A stretch of DNA of 64,000 nt from Pontibacter lucknowensis (GTDB lineage Bacteria; Bacteroidota; Bacteroidia; Cytophagales; Hymenobacteraceae), in contig NZ_FTNM01000005.1 in assembly GCF_900156415.1 (NCBI RefSeq), positions 124,001-188,000 on the forward strand, in the 5' to 3' direction. This document shows, piece by piece, positions 17,893 through 26,055 of the stretch (the stretch's first letter is position 1; each line of letters opens with the position of its first letter). The notes under the pieces are model-generated. The model was not told the origin of the DNA, searched no databases, and was given only the letters and a program-made list of their open reading frames with translations. The translations under genes were made by a program, and so were the position numbers.

Positions 17893-18558
17893 ATGCACCG
17901 AACCCGAACCGCACTGATTGCCGGCGCCAGCGGCCTGGTAGGCAGTCACTTGCTGCTTATGCTGCTGCAAAGCGACCGCTACAGTCAGGTAATTTCCGTT
18001 GGCCGTCGCGAACTCGCCATCATCCACCCCAAGCTCGACCAGCAGATAGTCGACTTCGACAATCTCAAGAAAAGCGCATCTGAACTGGCTGCCGACGACG
18101 TGTTCTGCTGCCTGGGCACCACCATCAAAAAAGCCGGCACCAAAGACGCTTTCTACAAAGTAGACCATACCTATGTCACGCAGCTGGCCGAGATCACGCT
18201 GCGCCGTAACGCCACGCAGTTTCTGGTTGTGTCGGCCATGGGTGCCGATGCCAGCTCCCGCATTTTCTACAACCGTGTGAAAGGCGAAATGGAGCGGGAT
18301 ATTCAGGCTTTGGGCTTTACTTCGCTGCATATTTTCAGGCCGGCACTCCTGCTGGGAGAGCGTGAAGAGCACCGCACCGGCGAAGAGATCAGTGCCAGGA
18401 TCATGAAGCCGCTCTCTATGCTGATGATCGGCCCCATGCGCAAATACCGCCCCATTAAAGCGGAGACGGTGGCCAGCGCCATGCTGCGTGCCGCTGCACA
18501 GGACCAGAAAGGCGACAAGGTATACCTGTCCGATGAAATAGAGCGATTGGGCCGCTAA
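17893..18558 (+). CDS. NAD(P)-binding atypical SDR oxidoreductase (HTATIP2-like)
   Basis: A 221-residue Rossmann-fold protein of the atypical short-chain dehydrogenase group, similar in layout to HTATIP2/TIP30. The dinucleotide-binding loop is GASGLVG (residues 10-16). Downstream come CLGTTIKKAGTKDAFYKVDHTY and FYNRVKGEMERDI, where the family places its active-site tyrosine and lysine. No signal peptide. The substrate is unknown. The methyltransferase gene begins 50 bases further on, so they may share a transcript. Confidence 0.85.
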   Translation: MHRTRTALIAGASGLVGSHLLLMLLQSDRYSQVISVGRRELAIIHPKLDQQIVDFDNLKKSASELAADDVFCCLGTTIKKAGTKDAFYKVDHTYVTQLAEITLRRNATQFLVVSAMGADASSRIFYNRVKGEMERDIQALGFTSLHIFRPALLLGEREEHRTGEEISARIMKPLSMLMIGPMRKYRPIKAETVASAMLRAAAQDQKGDKVYLSDEIERLGR

Positions 18559-18608
18559 CCCTCCCTATACCTGCCCCGTAAGCTGCAAGGCAACTTATAC
18601 CTATACCT

Positions 18609-19379
18609 ATGCCTAACAGAAGCCTTCGCCGTGCATTCCCCAAAGCCTCACAGTATGACCCAAAGTGGGTGCGCAAGCACTCTATGGGCGAAAACGTGCT
18701 CTTTAACCTTGAGAGCCTAACCAAGTCCCTCCACCTTAAGCCCGGCATGCGGGTACTCGACCTGGGCTGCGGCAAAGCCATCAGTTCTATCTTTCTGGCC
18801 AGAGAGTTCGGAGTTACCGTTTGGGCCGTGGACGAGGCCGTGTCTGCCAGCGACAACTACGAGCGCATCTGTGCCGAGGGCTGTGAAGACAAGGTGTTTC
18901 CGCTTGAAATGGAAGCTCGTTCACTCCCCTTTCCTGAAGAATACTTCGATGCCGTAATCGTCGTGGATTCCTATACCTATTTTGGCACTGACGAGAAGTA
19001 CCTGCCCTATATTGCCCGCTTTATCAAGCCAGAAGGCCATATAGCCATTGTGGACGTTTGCTTCACCAAGGAGATTGAAAGCCACGATCAGGTACCCGAA
19101 TTTCTACAAGAAGATTATCAGAACTATTGGTACTTTATTCATACCATTGACTGGTGGCGCAGGCTTTGGGAAAAGACCGGACTTGTGGAAATAGAAGCTG
19201 CCGCCGAGCTGACTGAGGCAGGCCTGGTACGGGAACAATACATAAAGGACTATCAAAACTCTGAGGAGGCAGATGCCTTTGCGAAAGCCCTGGAGCTTGA
19301 CAAAGATAAGTTTATCACGTTTTTCAAGCTTATTGGCAGACGAACATCCAAAACAGCTTACCTGCAGTCTTACAAATGA
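18609..19379 (+). CDS. class I SAM-dependent methyltransferase
   Basis: A 256-residue methyltransferase. The S-adenosylmethionine-binding motif I is VLDLGCGKA at residues 49-57, followed by an acidic second strand (VWAVDEAV) and DAVIVVDSYTYFG as motif II. The layout resembles enzymes that act on small molecules, including cyclopropane-type methyltransferases, but the acceptor cannot be named. The C-terminal part (WWRRLWEKTGLVEIEAAAEL) is normal for the fold. Confidence 0.88.
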   Translation: MPNRSLRRAFPKASQYDPKWVRKHSMGENVLFNLESLTKSLHLKPGMRVLDLGCGKAISSIFLAREFGVTVWAVDEAVSASDNYERICAEGCEDKVFPLEMEARSLPFPEEYFDAVIVVDSYTYFGTDEKYLPYIARFIKPEGHIAIVDVCFTKEIESHDQVPEFLQEDYQNYWYFIHTIDWWRRLWEKTGLVEIEAAAELTEAGLVREQYIKDYQNSEEADAFAKALELDKDKFITFFKLIGRRTSKTAYLQSYK

Positions 19380-19437
19380 CAGCGGTAATTTTTTTATTCA
19401 AATTGCAATTATTAATTTTTTCAAACGCAAGAAGTTA

Positions 19438-19445
19438 TATTTTTG
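19438..19445 (+). promoter_or_regulatory. Bacteroidota-type -7 box
   Basis: TATTTTTG fits TAnnTTTG, 58 bases upstream of the ATG at 19504. This leaves a leader of about 50 bases that contains CATACCTG. Confidence 0.45.
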
Positions 19446-19503
19446 CACCCGCCAGCTGGACATACCTGTCTGGCAAGCCAGATATAACTTTTTCAATAGA
19501 ACA

Positions 19504-20004
19504 ATGAAAACATTTCTTCGCGTAGGTTTCGCCATGGCTTTGGTGATGACGCTTGCTTTCGGTGCACAGGCACAGGAGTACAGTACAGGTATAGGCTTCA
19601 GAGGTGGTGTAGCTTCTGGTCTTACTATAAAGCATTTTATTAAAAGCGACGCCGCTATCGAAGGCATCCTAAGCACAGGTTTCCGCCACAGAGGCGCTGT
19701 GCTGACAGTACTTTATGAAAAACATGCACCTGCCTTCAATGCAAAAGGCCTGCAGTGGTACTATGGCCTGGGTGGCCACATTGGCTTCTATGAAGGTCGT
19801 TATTACTACTACTATGACAAGCACAGACGCGACAGATACTATGATGACAACATCGTAGGTTTTGGTATTGATGGCGTATTAGGCCTGGAATACTACATCC
19901 GCGACATCCCGTTCACGATCGGTGCTGATATCAAGCCGTATATCAACATCCCGCATGGCCGTGGCTTCTGGGATTCTGCCCTACACGTGCGTTACGTATT
20001 CTAA
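19504..20004 (+). CDS. small secreted, probably outer-membrane, protein
   Basis: A 166-residue protein with a clear signal peptide (MKTFLRVGFAMALVMTLAFGAQA). The mature part has short amphipathic strands, a Tyr/Arg-rich loop (FYEGRYYYYYDKHRRDRYYDD) and the aromatic end HVRYVF expected of an outer-membrane barrel of eight strands. The frame is open further upstream, but the ATG at 19504 is set by the signal peptide and the promoter. The family resembles small Bacteroidota proteins of unknown function. A perfect terminator follows. Confidence 0.8.
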   Translation: MKTFLRVGFAMALVMTLAFGAQAQEYSTGIGFRGGVASGLTIKHFIKSDAAIEGILSTGFRHRGAVLTVLYEKHAPAFNAKGLQWYYGLGGHIGFYEGRYYYYYDKHRRDRYYDDNIVGFGIDGVLGLEYYIRDIPFTIGADIKPYINIPHGRGFWDSALHVRYVF

Positions 20005-20024
20005 GAACTGAAAAGCCCTAACGT

Positions 20025-20060
20025 AAAGCGCCCACTACTGCTCAGTAGCGGGCGCTTTTG
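20025..20060. terminator. bidirectional terminator between convergent genes
   Basis: The arms AAAGCGCCCACTACT and AGTAGCGGGCGCTTT pair over 15 bases with one mismatch around a four-base loop, followed by a T run on the plus strand. It separates the small secreted protein from the minus-strand rimK cluster. Confidence 0.85.
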
Positions 20061-20123
20061 TTCTTACACGATTCTGAAACGATCAGCTGCTTATCACACT
20101 GGTCACTTCTGAGTAGCTATACC

Positions 20124-21065
20124 CTAGAAGGCGATGTGCATCAAAGCATCGCCCTGGTTCACCACAGGCATATTGTTGAGCCCTACCACATAGCCGGCTG
20201 CCGGCGCGTTCAGGCGCACTTCCATTTCACCGTAAGGGTCGGTAATGGTACCTACTATCTGTCCTTTTTTTACATAGCCACCCTCCGCTACATTGCTCCG
20301 GAACAGGCCCGCATTTTTGGCGCGCACCCAAATGTCTTTCATACAGATGGTGGTCGGCTCTGAAGGTGAAGGAGCGGCATTGCCCATACCCAGGTGGTGC
20401 ATCAGGCGCAGAGTGCCTTCTATACCTGCTGCTATGCCTCTTTCGTCAAAGCGCAGCGACTCACCGGTTTCATACACCAGAATGTGCTTGCCCAGTTTAG
20501 CAGCCTCCTTGCGGAGTGAGCCCTGCCGGTAAGAGGCGTTCAGTGTAAAAGGTGCAGCAAATGCCTCTGCCAGCTGCTGATTCTTCGGTTCGGCCAGCAC
20601 ACAACGAATCTGTGGGTAGTTGCCGCGACTTGACCCGCCTGTGTGGAAATCCACACCGTAGTCAATATAAGGCATGACCTCTTTCATAAACCGATGTGCG
20701 ACACGACTGGCCAGCGAACCTTCTTTGTTGCCCGGGAAACTCCGGTTCACATCTTTACCATCAGGCACGTCACGCGAGAAGTTCAGGAAACCATAGATGT
20801 TCAGAATGGGCACCGCGATGATCGTACCCTTAAGTGGGTACAGCATCTTTTTGGTGATCATGCGGCGGATGATCTCCGTGCCGTTCACTTCGTCGCCGTG
20901 CATACCTGCCATCAGCAGGAGCACCGGCCCGTCGTGTACGGAGCGGAATACATAAACCGGAATATCGATGACGGTACCACTGGGAAGTTTGGAGATGACA
21001 AGTCGGGTCAATACTTTCTCTCCACGGTCTATACTTACACCGTTGATCTTAATCGTTTCGGGCAT
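20124..21065 (-). CDS. succinylglutamate desuccinylase/aspartoacylase family zinc hydrolase
   Basis: A 313-residue M14-like zinc hydrolase of the AstE/AspA group. Zinc ligands fit H56-G-D-E59 (motif HGDE) and H141 (VDFHTGG), and R108/F110 lie in the NRSFPG substrate loop. A C-terminal beta domain (AGLFRSNVAEGGYVKKGQIVG) resembles a biotinyl-type barrel, as in related proteins. It begins one base after rimK ends on the same strand, so it is the third gene of the RimB-like, RimK, AstE-like operon. A role in cleaving glutamate-type amide tails is inferred from this context. Confidence 0.9.
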   Translation of the reverse strand: MPETIKINGVSIDRGEKVLTRLVISKLPSGTVIDIPVYVFRSVHDGPVLLLMAGMHGDEVNGTEIIRRMITKKMLYPLKGTIIAVPILNIYGFLNFSRDVPDGKDVNRSFPGNKEGSLASRVAHRFMKEVMPYIDYGVDFHTGGSSRGNYPQIRCVLAEPKNQQLAEAFAAPFTLNASYRQGSLRKEAAKLGKHILVYETGESLRFDERGIAAGIEGTLRLMHHLGMGNAAPSPSEPTTICMKDIWVRAKNAGLFRSNVAEGGYVKKGQIVGTITDPYGEMEVRLNAPAAGYVVGLNNMPVVNQGDALMHIAF

Positions 21066-21066
21066 G

Positions 21067-21969
21067 CTATTCTTTCACTCTTTTGGAGACTTTCTTCTGA
21101 ACCAGTCCCTCCACATACTCAATTATTTTAGCCGCAATGTCTTTATTTGTAGCCTTTTCTATACCCTGAAGCCCTGGCGAGGAGTTCACCTCCAGAATCA
21201 GCGGTCCGCGCTTAGACTGCAGCATGTCCACACCCGCTATACCTAAGCCCAGCGACTTGGCAGCGAGCAAAGCCGCGGCTTTCTCCTGGCGGGTCAGTTT
21301 GACTAGGGTAGCATTGCCGCCACGGTGCAGGTTAGAGCGGAACTCGCCCTCTTTGCCCTGTCGCTTCATGGCTCCTACCACTTCGCCGTTCACCACGAAA
21401 GCGCGGATGTCGGCACCTGCCGCCTCGGAAATGAACTCCTGCACGATAATACGGGCCTTTAGATTGTGAAATGCCTCAATTACCGACTCAGCCGCCTTTT
21501 TAGTCTCGGCCAGCACCACACCCAAGCCCTGCGTACCTTCCAGCAATTTGATCACCAAAGGGGCACCGCCTACTTCTTTCACCAGCATCGATGTTTCCTT
21601 GGAGTAGTTCGTGAAAGCTGTTTTCGGCATACCGAGTCCGGCGCGCGACAGGATTTGGCTGCTGCGCAATTTGTCACGGGAGCGCACGATGCTCTGGGAG
21701 TCTACGGCGCTCTTCACTTTCATCATCTCAAACTGACGCACCACGGCCGTGCCGTAAAAAGTAACGGAGGCACCGATTCGCGGAATGATGGCATCGATAT
21801 CGGTTAAGCGTTCTCCCTTGTATAGGATGTGCGGGTCGCCCTGCTCAATCACAAGGTCGCAGCGCAGGTGGTCCAGCACCACCACTTCGTGGCCACGCTG
21901 CTGGGCAGCTTCCACCAGGCGGCGGGTAGAGTACAACTTAGAGTTGCGAGAGAGAATCGCTATCTTCAT
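21067..21969 (-). CDS. rimK: ribosomal protein S6--L-glutamate ligase RimK
   Basis: A 300-residue ATP-grasp ligase that adds glutamate residues to the C-terminus of ribosomal protein S6 in Escherichia coli. The N-terminal preATP-grasp part ([18 protein letters not shown]) and the ATP-grasp core ([61 protein letters not shown]) are intact. Length equals the family standard. It sits between a RimB-like aspartic protease and an AstE-like hydrolase with almost no spacing, so the three are surely one operon. Confidence 0.93.
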   Translation of the reverse strand: MKIAILSRNSKLYSTRRLVEAAQQRGHEVVVLDHLRCDLVIEQGDPHILYKGERLTDIDAIIPRIGASVTFYGTAVVRQFEMMKVKSAVDSQSIVRSRDKLRSSQILSRAGLGMPKTAFTNYSKETSMLVKEVGGAPLVIKLLEGTQGLGVVLAETKKAAESVIEAFHNLKARIIVQEFISEAAGADIRAFVVNGEVVGAMKRQGKEGEFRSNLHRGGNATLVKLTRQEKAAALLAAKSLGLGIAGVDMLQSKRGPLILEVNSSPGLQGIEKATNKDIAAKIIEYVEGLVQKKVSKRVKE

Positions 21970-21974
21970 AAAAA

Positions 21975-22460
21975 CTATTTATTCTTCTTTTGTTTGTTGT
22001 TGAATTTGAGTGAGACGTTTTTACGGGAAACGTCCACAATAAACCGGCCTTTGAGCAGTTTCCGACCAATCAGCACCGGGTACTTCATATCGCTTCGATC
22101 TGAAAGAGAGAACTCCGCCTCGATCAGTTCATCGAAAAACTTGATTTTGGTCTTGATGACGTAGCGCTCCTGCACATCCCCAAACGAGTTACGGATATCG
22201 CGCAGGCTATAGTCAGAAAACCGCAGCTTTTTGTGATTGTACTGTGGGTGTGACGGGTCTAATAAGTCCAGACAGATCACTTTAGTTCCGTCAGCGCGGG
22301 TCTCCTCATGAATATCCGAGCAATGGATCGCGGAGGTGTATGCACCTGTGTCGATCTTGGCCTCTATCTCGTCAATATCCAGTTCAGGAAAGGCTACCAT
22401 CTCGCGCCGCCCGATGATCTTTTTCTCTGGTTTGAGCTTTTTTAGGTTCTCCTCTTTCAT
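21975..22460 (-). CDS. RimB-like retropepsin-fold protease (ATP-dependent zinc protease family)
   Basis: A 161-residue protein of the RimB / putative ATP-dependent zinc protease family, a retropepsin-like aspartic protease fold. The active-site motif is D37-T-G-A40 in [11 protein letters not shown], and a second conserved strand is [21 protein letters not shown] chose the ATG at 22460 over a TTG one codon upstream. In Pseudomonas, RimB is reported to remove glutamates added by RimK, and this gene directly precedes rimK here, in keeping with that pairing. The tail is very Lys/Asn-rich. Confidence 0.85.
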   Translation of the reverse strand: MKEENLKKLKPEKKIIGRREMVAFPELDIDEIEAKIDTGAYTSAIHCSDIHEETRADGTKVICLDLLDPSHPQYNHKKLRFSDYSLRDIRNSFGDVQERYVIKTKIKFFDELIEAEFSLSDRSDMKYPVLIGRKLLKGRFIVDVSRKNVSLKFNNKQKKNK

Positions 22461-22616
22461 CAATGGCCAATTTAAGCATTCTGCTTTATGTACGATGCAT
22501 CAGTATCGGTATTTTCAGGATTGATAATGCTGCGGTGCACGATTAACACAACCCTGCCCCTCTGAAGAAGGGACTGGCTATATACTCCAACATACATGTT
22601 ATTTCAGGTATAGTCC

Positions 22617-23438
22617 TTAGCTGGAAGGAGGTATAGACTGCGTTCTTTTCGCATGCAGCAATTCCGCAACCTCCTGCAACAAATGCGAATGTCCGGCTTT
22701 GAGCACCACGAGCTCTCCTTTGTGCAAAGCTTTAATAAACACACTTACTCGTTTGGGCGAGATGATCTGATCAAACTCACCGAGGAACATCGTAACCGGC
22801 ACCTGCTTGTGGTTGAGCAGCCGCACGATCTCACGGATGTCGAAGTTGAGTTCGCGGAAACCAATCCAGCTACGGTATACCCGCAGGCGTTTCTCAGTGC
22901 TATCCATCTGAAAGCGGGCGAAACGCACGAGGCTTTTGTGGATCATGTTATACCTGTTGAGCACATTCAGTAGCCTGAAGAAAGGCTCCGGCTTGAGCAC
23001 GGTGCGTTTGAAGAGCTGCTGCAGCCAGCCTGGATAAGTGGCAATATTGTACCAGAAGCTTGTCTTAATGCCATCCGGTGCGATCAGGAAAAGTTCGTCG
23101 ATGCGCTCTGGGAAGCGCTCCACTAGTGTAAGGGAAAATTTGCCTCCCATGCTGAAGCCCATCAGCGAAAAGTGGTCAATCTTTTCCTTCACCAGAAACA
23201 GCCCGATCAGCTCCTGCAGAAAATCCTTGTCTAGCGGCATATTTTCCTTGTGCAGGGAACTCTGCCCATGAAAGAAAAGGTCGAAGGCATAGATGGTGTA
23301 GTCGCTGCCCAGCGCATGCCCCATGGGCTGGTAGTAGCTACTGCTCTGCCCATAGCCATGAAAGGCCAGCAAAGGCTGCGTGCCTTTTCCCAGCACCCTG
23401 TAGTGCAGCTTCGTACCGTTATGTATGATGTAAGGCAT
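22617..23438 (-). CDS. alpha/beta hydrolase
   Basis: A 273-residue cytosolic alpha/beta hydrolase. The nucleophile elbow is G94-F-S96-M-G-G99, preceded by the HGYG oxyanion loop (residues 27-30); the acid is in FLGEFDQI and the histidine in AGHSHLL. The lid region between residues 120 and 200 is rich in Tyr/Arg and long. Probably an esterase or lipase-like enzyme acting on small esters; the substrate is unknown. No signal peptide. It is well separated from its neighbours. Confidence 0.87.
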   Translation of the reverse strand: MPYIIHNGTKLHYRVLGKGTQPLLAFHGYGQSSSYYQPMGHALGSDYTIYAFDLFFHGQSSLHKENMPLDKDFLQELIGLFLVKEKIDHFSLMGFSMGGKFSLTLVERFPERIDELFLIAPDGIKTSFWYNIATYPGWLQQLFKRTVLKPEPFFRLLNVLNRYNMIHKSLVRFARFQMDSTEKRLRVYRSWIGFRELNFDIREIVRLLNHKQVPVTMFLGEFDQIISPKRVSVFIKALHKGELVVLKAGHSHLLQEVAELLHAKRTQSIPPSS

Positions 23439-23567
23439 TCTGAATTAATGAATCTCCCTTAACTTATTCGGCATGCATACAAATAAGATACACAAAAGGG
23501 CTTGAAATTTTGAGATATTTGGTGAGTGTCCTTATTGCTCTTTATGAAAGGTATAACTAACGGCTCA

Positions 23568-24110
23568 TTAGAGACGGGACACGCCACCTGACACAATGAA
23601 CTTCATTACGTCGCTGCTGGGTAGGTCCAGGTATACGACGTTGCGCTTGGGTACCACAAAGAGCTCACCCGAGAAGTTATAAGAGTGCGGAAAGTACACG
23701 GCTACGCGGTCTTCAACATTCACTGAACTCAAAGCATCCTGCGTTACAAAGCCAAACTTCAGGTTATCAGACTCTTCTGACATCTTCACCATAACAGGCT
23801 TGTTGAATTTCTGATTATCGCCCACAAAGGCGTCGAACAGGTCCTTAATGCTGGAGTAGACGATGCCCACCAGCGGCACTTTATTAAACCAACGCCCCGT
23901 GATGACAATGAATGGCTTTACAAAGAAAGACGAGCTGATAAAACCGATCAGAGTAAGAAGTACAAACATCAGGAATATACCTAATCCGGGTATCCCTAAG
24001 TCGAACATGCTATTCAGCCAGTCGATAATGGCCACGATGATCCATACCGTAATGGTGAAAGGTGCTACAATAAGTAGGCCGTTCAAAAAATAGCGTAAAA
24101 TGCGTCTCAT
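23568..24110 (-). CDS. DUF502 family membrane protein
   Basis: A 180-residue inner-membrane protein of the DUF502 family. Two hydrophobic segments are visible: FLNGLLIVAPFTITVWIIVA (residues about 8-28) and LGIFLMFVLLTLIGFISSSF (about 42-62). The soluble part contains the family-typical VPLVGIVYSSIKDLFDAF and VAVYFPHSYNFSGELFVVPKRNV stretches. Function is not known. Short spacing to ispH (87 bases) leaves a shared transcript possible. Confidence 0.88.
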   Translation of the reverse strand: MRRILRYFLNGLLIVAPFTITVWIIVAIIDWLNSMFDLGIPGLGIFLMFVLLTLIGFISSSFFVKPFIVITGRWFNKVPLVGIVYSSIKDLFDAFVGDNQKFNKPVMVKMSEESDNLKFGFVTQDALSSVNVEDRVAVYFPHSYNFSGELFVVPKRNVVYLDLPSSDVMKFIVSGGVSRL

Positions 24111-24197
24111 GTCTGCTGGTGCTTAATAAAATAGGCCTTGCCGAAGCAAAGCCTAAATGTAGCTAAAAAGCCACTATTTTGTAGTATAGGGCTATAC

Positions 24198-25082
24198 CTA
24201 TACTGTTTCAAAGTCAAATTTTTTGATACTGTCGGCTACTTGCTGCATCAGCCACATGGGCGTGGAAGTAGCCCCGCATATACCTACGCTCTCTGCATTG
24301 GCAAACCACTCTTTCTCAAGCTCCTCCTCGTTCTCCACGAAGTAGCTGTTGGGGTTGTGCTGCTTGCATACGCTGTAGAGTGCCTTTCCATTAGAGCTTT
24401 TTTTGCCACTCACAAAGATGATCACATCATGCTCCACTGAGAACTTAGTCAGTTGAGGCTCGCGGTTCGACACCTGACGGCAGATGCTGTCGTTAGCGTT
24501 GAAAGCGGTGCTGTCCTGATTAGCCTGCTGGAGGCGCTCTTCTATCAGCGACTTGATATGGTAGAAGCCTTTGGTGCTTTTGGTTGTCTGGCTGAAGAGG
24601 GTAACGGGACGGGTAAAGTCGATCTTGTCGAGGTCTTCTTCTGTCGTCACAATAATAGCCTCATCGCCTGTCTGGCCCGCCAGTCCGATCACCTCAGCGT
24701 GCCCCACCTGGCCGTAAATCACAATCTGTCCACCTTTCGGCTTATCAGCATCAAAAGCGTGCTTCACACGGTTCTGCAGCTTTAGCACTACCGGGCAGGA
24801 AGCATCGATCAGTTCAATGTTGTTTTCTAAGGCTGTTTTGTAAGTCTCCGGCGGTTCGCCGTGGGCTCTGATCAGCACTTTGGTGTCGCGCAGTTCTTTG
24901 AGCTGCTCGCGGTCGATGATGCGAAGCCCTTTTTCATAAAGCCGCTTCACTTCCATGCTGTTGTGCACGATATCACCCAGACAATAGAGTTCTTCGCAGT
25001 TCTCCATTTCATCCTCCGCCATCTGAATGGCGAATTCCACACCAAAGCAATAACCGGAATTCTTGTCTATCGTTACATTCAT
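24198..25082 (-). CDS. ispH: 4-hydroxy-3-methylbut-2-enyl diphosphate reductase IspH
   Basis: A 294-residue iron-sulfur enzyme that makes IPP and DMAPP in the last step of the MEP isoprenoid pathway. The three cluster cysteines are C12 (SGYCFGVE), C96 (DASCPVV) and C201 (SICRQVSNRE), at nearly the same positions as in Escherichia coli. Catalytic Glu fits the TTEED region and the SGKKSSNG substrate loop is present. It follows cmk by 12 bases on the same strand; cmk-ispH pairing is common in Bacteroidota. Confidence 0.96.
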   Translation of the reverse strand: MNVTIDKNSGYCFGVEFAIQMAEDEMENCEELYCLGDIVHNSMEVKRLYEKGLRIIDREQLKELRDTKVLIRAHGEPPETYKTALENNIELIDASCPVVLKLQNRVKHAFDADKPKGGQIVIYGQVGHAEVIGLAGQTGDEAIIVTTEEDLDKIDFTRPVTLFSQTTKSTKGFYHIKSLIEERLQQANQDSTAFNANDSICRQVSNREPQLTKFSVEHDVIIFVSGKKSSNGKALYSVCKQHNPNSYFVENEEELEKEWFANAESVGICGATSTPMWLMQQVADSIKKFDFETV

Positions 25083-25094
25083 CTCTTCTTTCCT

Positions 25095-25796
25095 CTATTC
25101 CTGCAAAGCATAATCACTGTTGAAGATACGGGAAGTTACCTTATTAAGCACAAACTCTACCTGCTCATCAATGGTCATGTGCGACGTGTCCAGTAAAAAG
25201 GCATCATCGGCGCGACGCAGCGGACTCTCGGCTCGGGTCGAGTCGATCAGGTCGCGCTTGAGCAGGTTTTCCTTTATCTCACCGAGGTTGATCAACTGTT
25301 TTTTAGCCAACAGTTCATCCTGACGGCGCTTGGCGCGGGTGTCCACGTCGGCTGTCATAAAGATCTTCACTTCTGCATCCGGGAACACAGCTGTACCAAT
25401 ATCACGACCGTCCATCACCACACCGCGTTTCTTTCCCATTTTCTGCTGCTGGGCCACCATGGCGCGACGTACTTCCTTTACGACACTTACCTCACTCACC
25501 TGATTGGAGATGTACATCTTGCGGATCTCATCCTCCACGTTCAGGCCGTTAAGGAATACTTCGTTTCTTTTGGCCTTTGGGTTATAGTGAAACGTGATAT
25601 CTATTTTATCCAGCGCGTCCTTCACCTCCTTGGGGTTGGTGAGACTCACGTGGTGCTCCAGAAAATAAAGCGTAACCGCCCGGTACATAGCCCCGGTATC
25701 GATGTAAGCGTAGCCCAGTTCGGCAGCCACCAGTTTGGCCGTTGTACTTTTACCGCACGAGGAGTAGCCATCTATGGCGATTACAATTTTTTTCAT
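25095..25796 (-). CDS. cmk: cytidylate kinase
   Basis: A 233-residue (d)CMP kinase. The ATP-binding P-loop is G10-Y-S-S-C-G-K-S17. Other family signs are YIDTGAMYRAVTLYFLEH, the MDGRDIGTAVFPDAEVKIFMTAD stretch, and the lid RAKRRQDEL. The enzyme makes CDP and dCDP for nucleotide synthesis. It is the first gene of a cmk-ispH operon. A small lipoprotein gene on the same strand ends 16 bases upstream. Confidence 0.95.
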   Translation of the reverse strand: MKKIVIAIDGYSSCGKSTTAKLVAAELGYAYIDTGAMYRAVTLYFLEHHVSLTNPKEVKDALDKIDITFHYNPKAKRNEVFLNGLNVEDEIRKMYISNQVSEVSVVKEVRRAMVAQQQKMGKKRGVVMDGRDIGTAVFPDAEVKIFMTADVDTRAKRRQDELLAKKQLINLGEIKENLLKRDLIDSTRAESPLRRADDAFLLDTSHMTIDEQVEFVLNKVTSRIFNSDYALQE

Positions 25797-25812
25797 GGTA
25801 AGCTATCAGAAA

Positions 25813-25968
25813 TTAGTTCGAATCACAAGGGCAGGGCACATTGCCGCGCTTGCTCTTTTTCATGTAGGAGGCCGTCTTTTTCTGCTGTGGTGTTTTAGCT
25901 GTGCAACCCGCCAGAGTGCCGGAGGACAAAACACATACAACGATCAGGTATGAAATTATCTTTCTCAA
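25813..25968 (-). CDS. small lipoprotein, 51 residues, TTG start
   Basis: A 51-residue lipoprotein. The N-terminus RKIISYLIVVCVLSSGTLAGC is a signal peptide with lipobox LAGC (Cys22). The mature part is basic (KKTASYMKKSKRG) and ends NVPCPCDSN, with a CPC motif that could bind metal or form a disulfide. The only possible start is TTG, because a stop lies four codons upstream. A TATATTTG -7 box sits 17 bases upstream. The family is unknown to me. It lies directly before cmk. Confidence 0.7.
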   Translation of the reverse strand: MRKIISYLIVVCVLSSGTLAGCTAKTPQQKKTASYMKKSKRGNVPCPCDSN

Positions 25969-25984
25969 AACGACTTAATTTAAC

Positions 25985-25992
25985 GCAAATAT
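25985..25992 (-). promoter_or_regulatory. -7 box for the small lipoprotein (and cmk-ispH)
   Basis: On the minus strand this reads TATATTTG, an exact TAnnTTTG match, 17 bases before the TTG start. A TTG sequence lies 16 bases upstream of it, shorter than the usual 19-20. Confidence 0.5.
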
Positions 25993-26055
25993 AAAGTAAT
26001 TTACGGGTTCAATCCCCATCAGCGGGCATTTTATATCAACAAGACAGTCCTACCC

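Noticed and set aside
25998..26020. GGGTTCAATCCCC resembling a tRNA T arm
   Set aside because: No acceptor stem, D arm or anticodon arm can be folded around it, and it lies at the promoter of the small lipoprotein gene.
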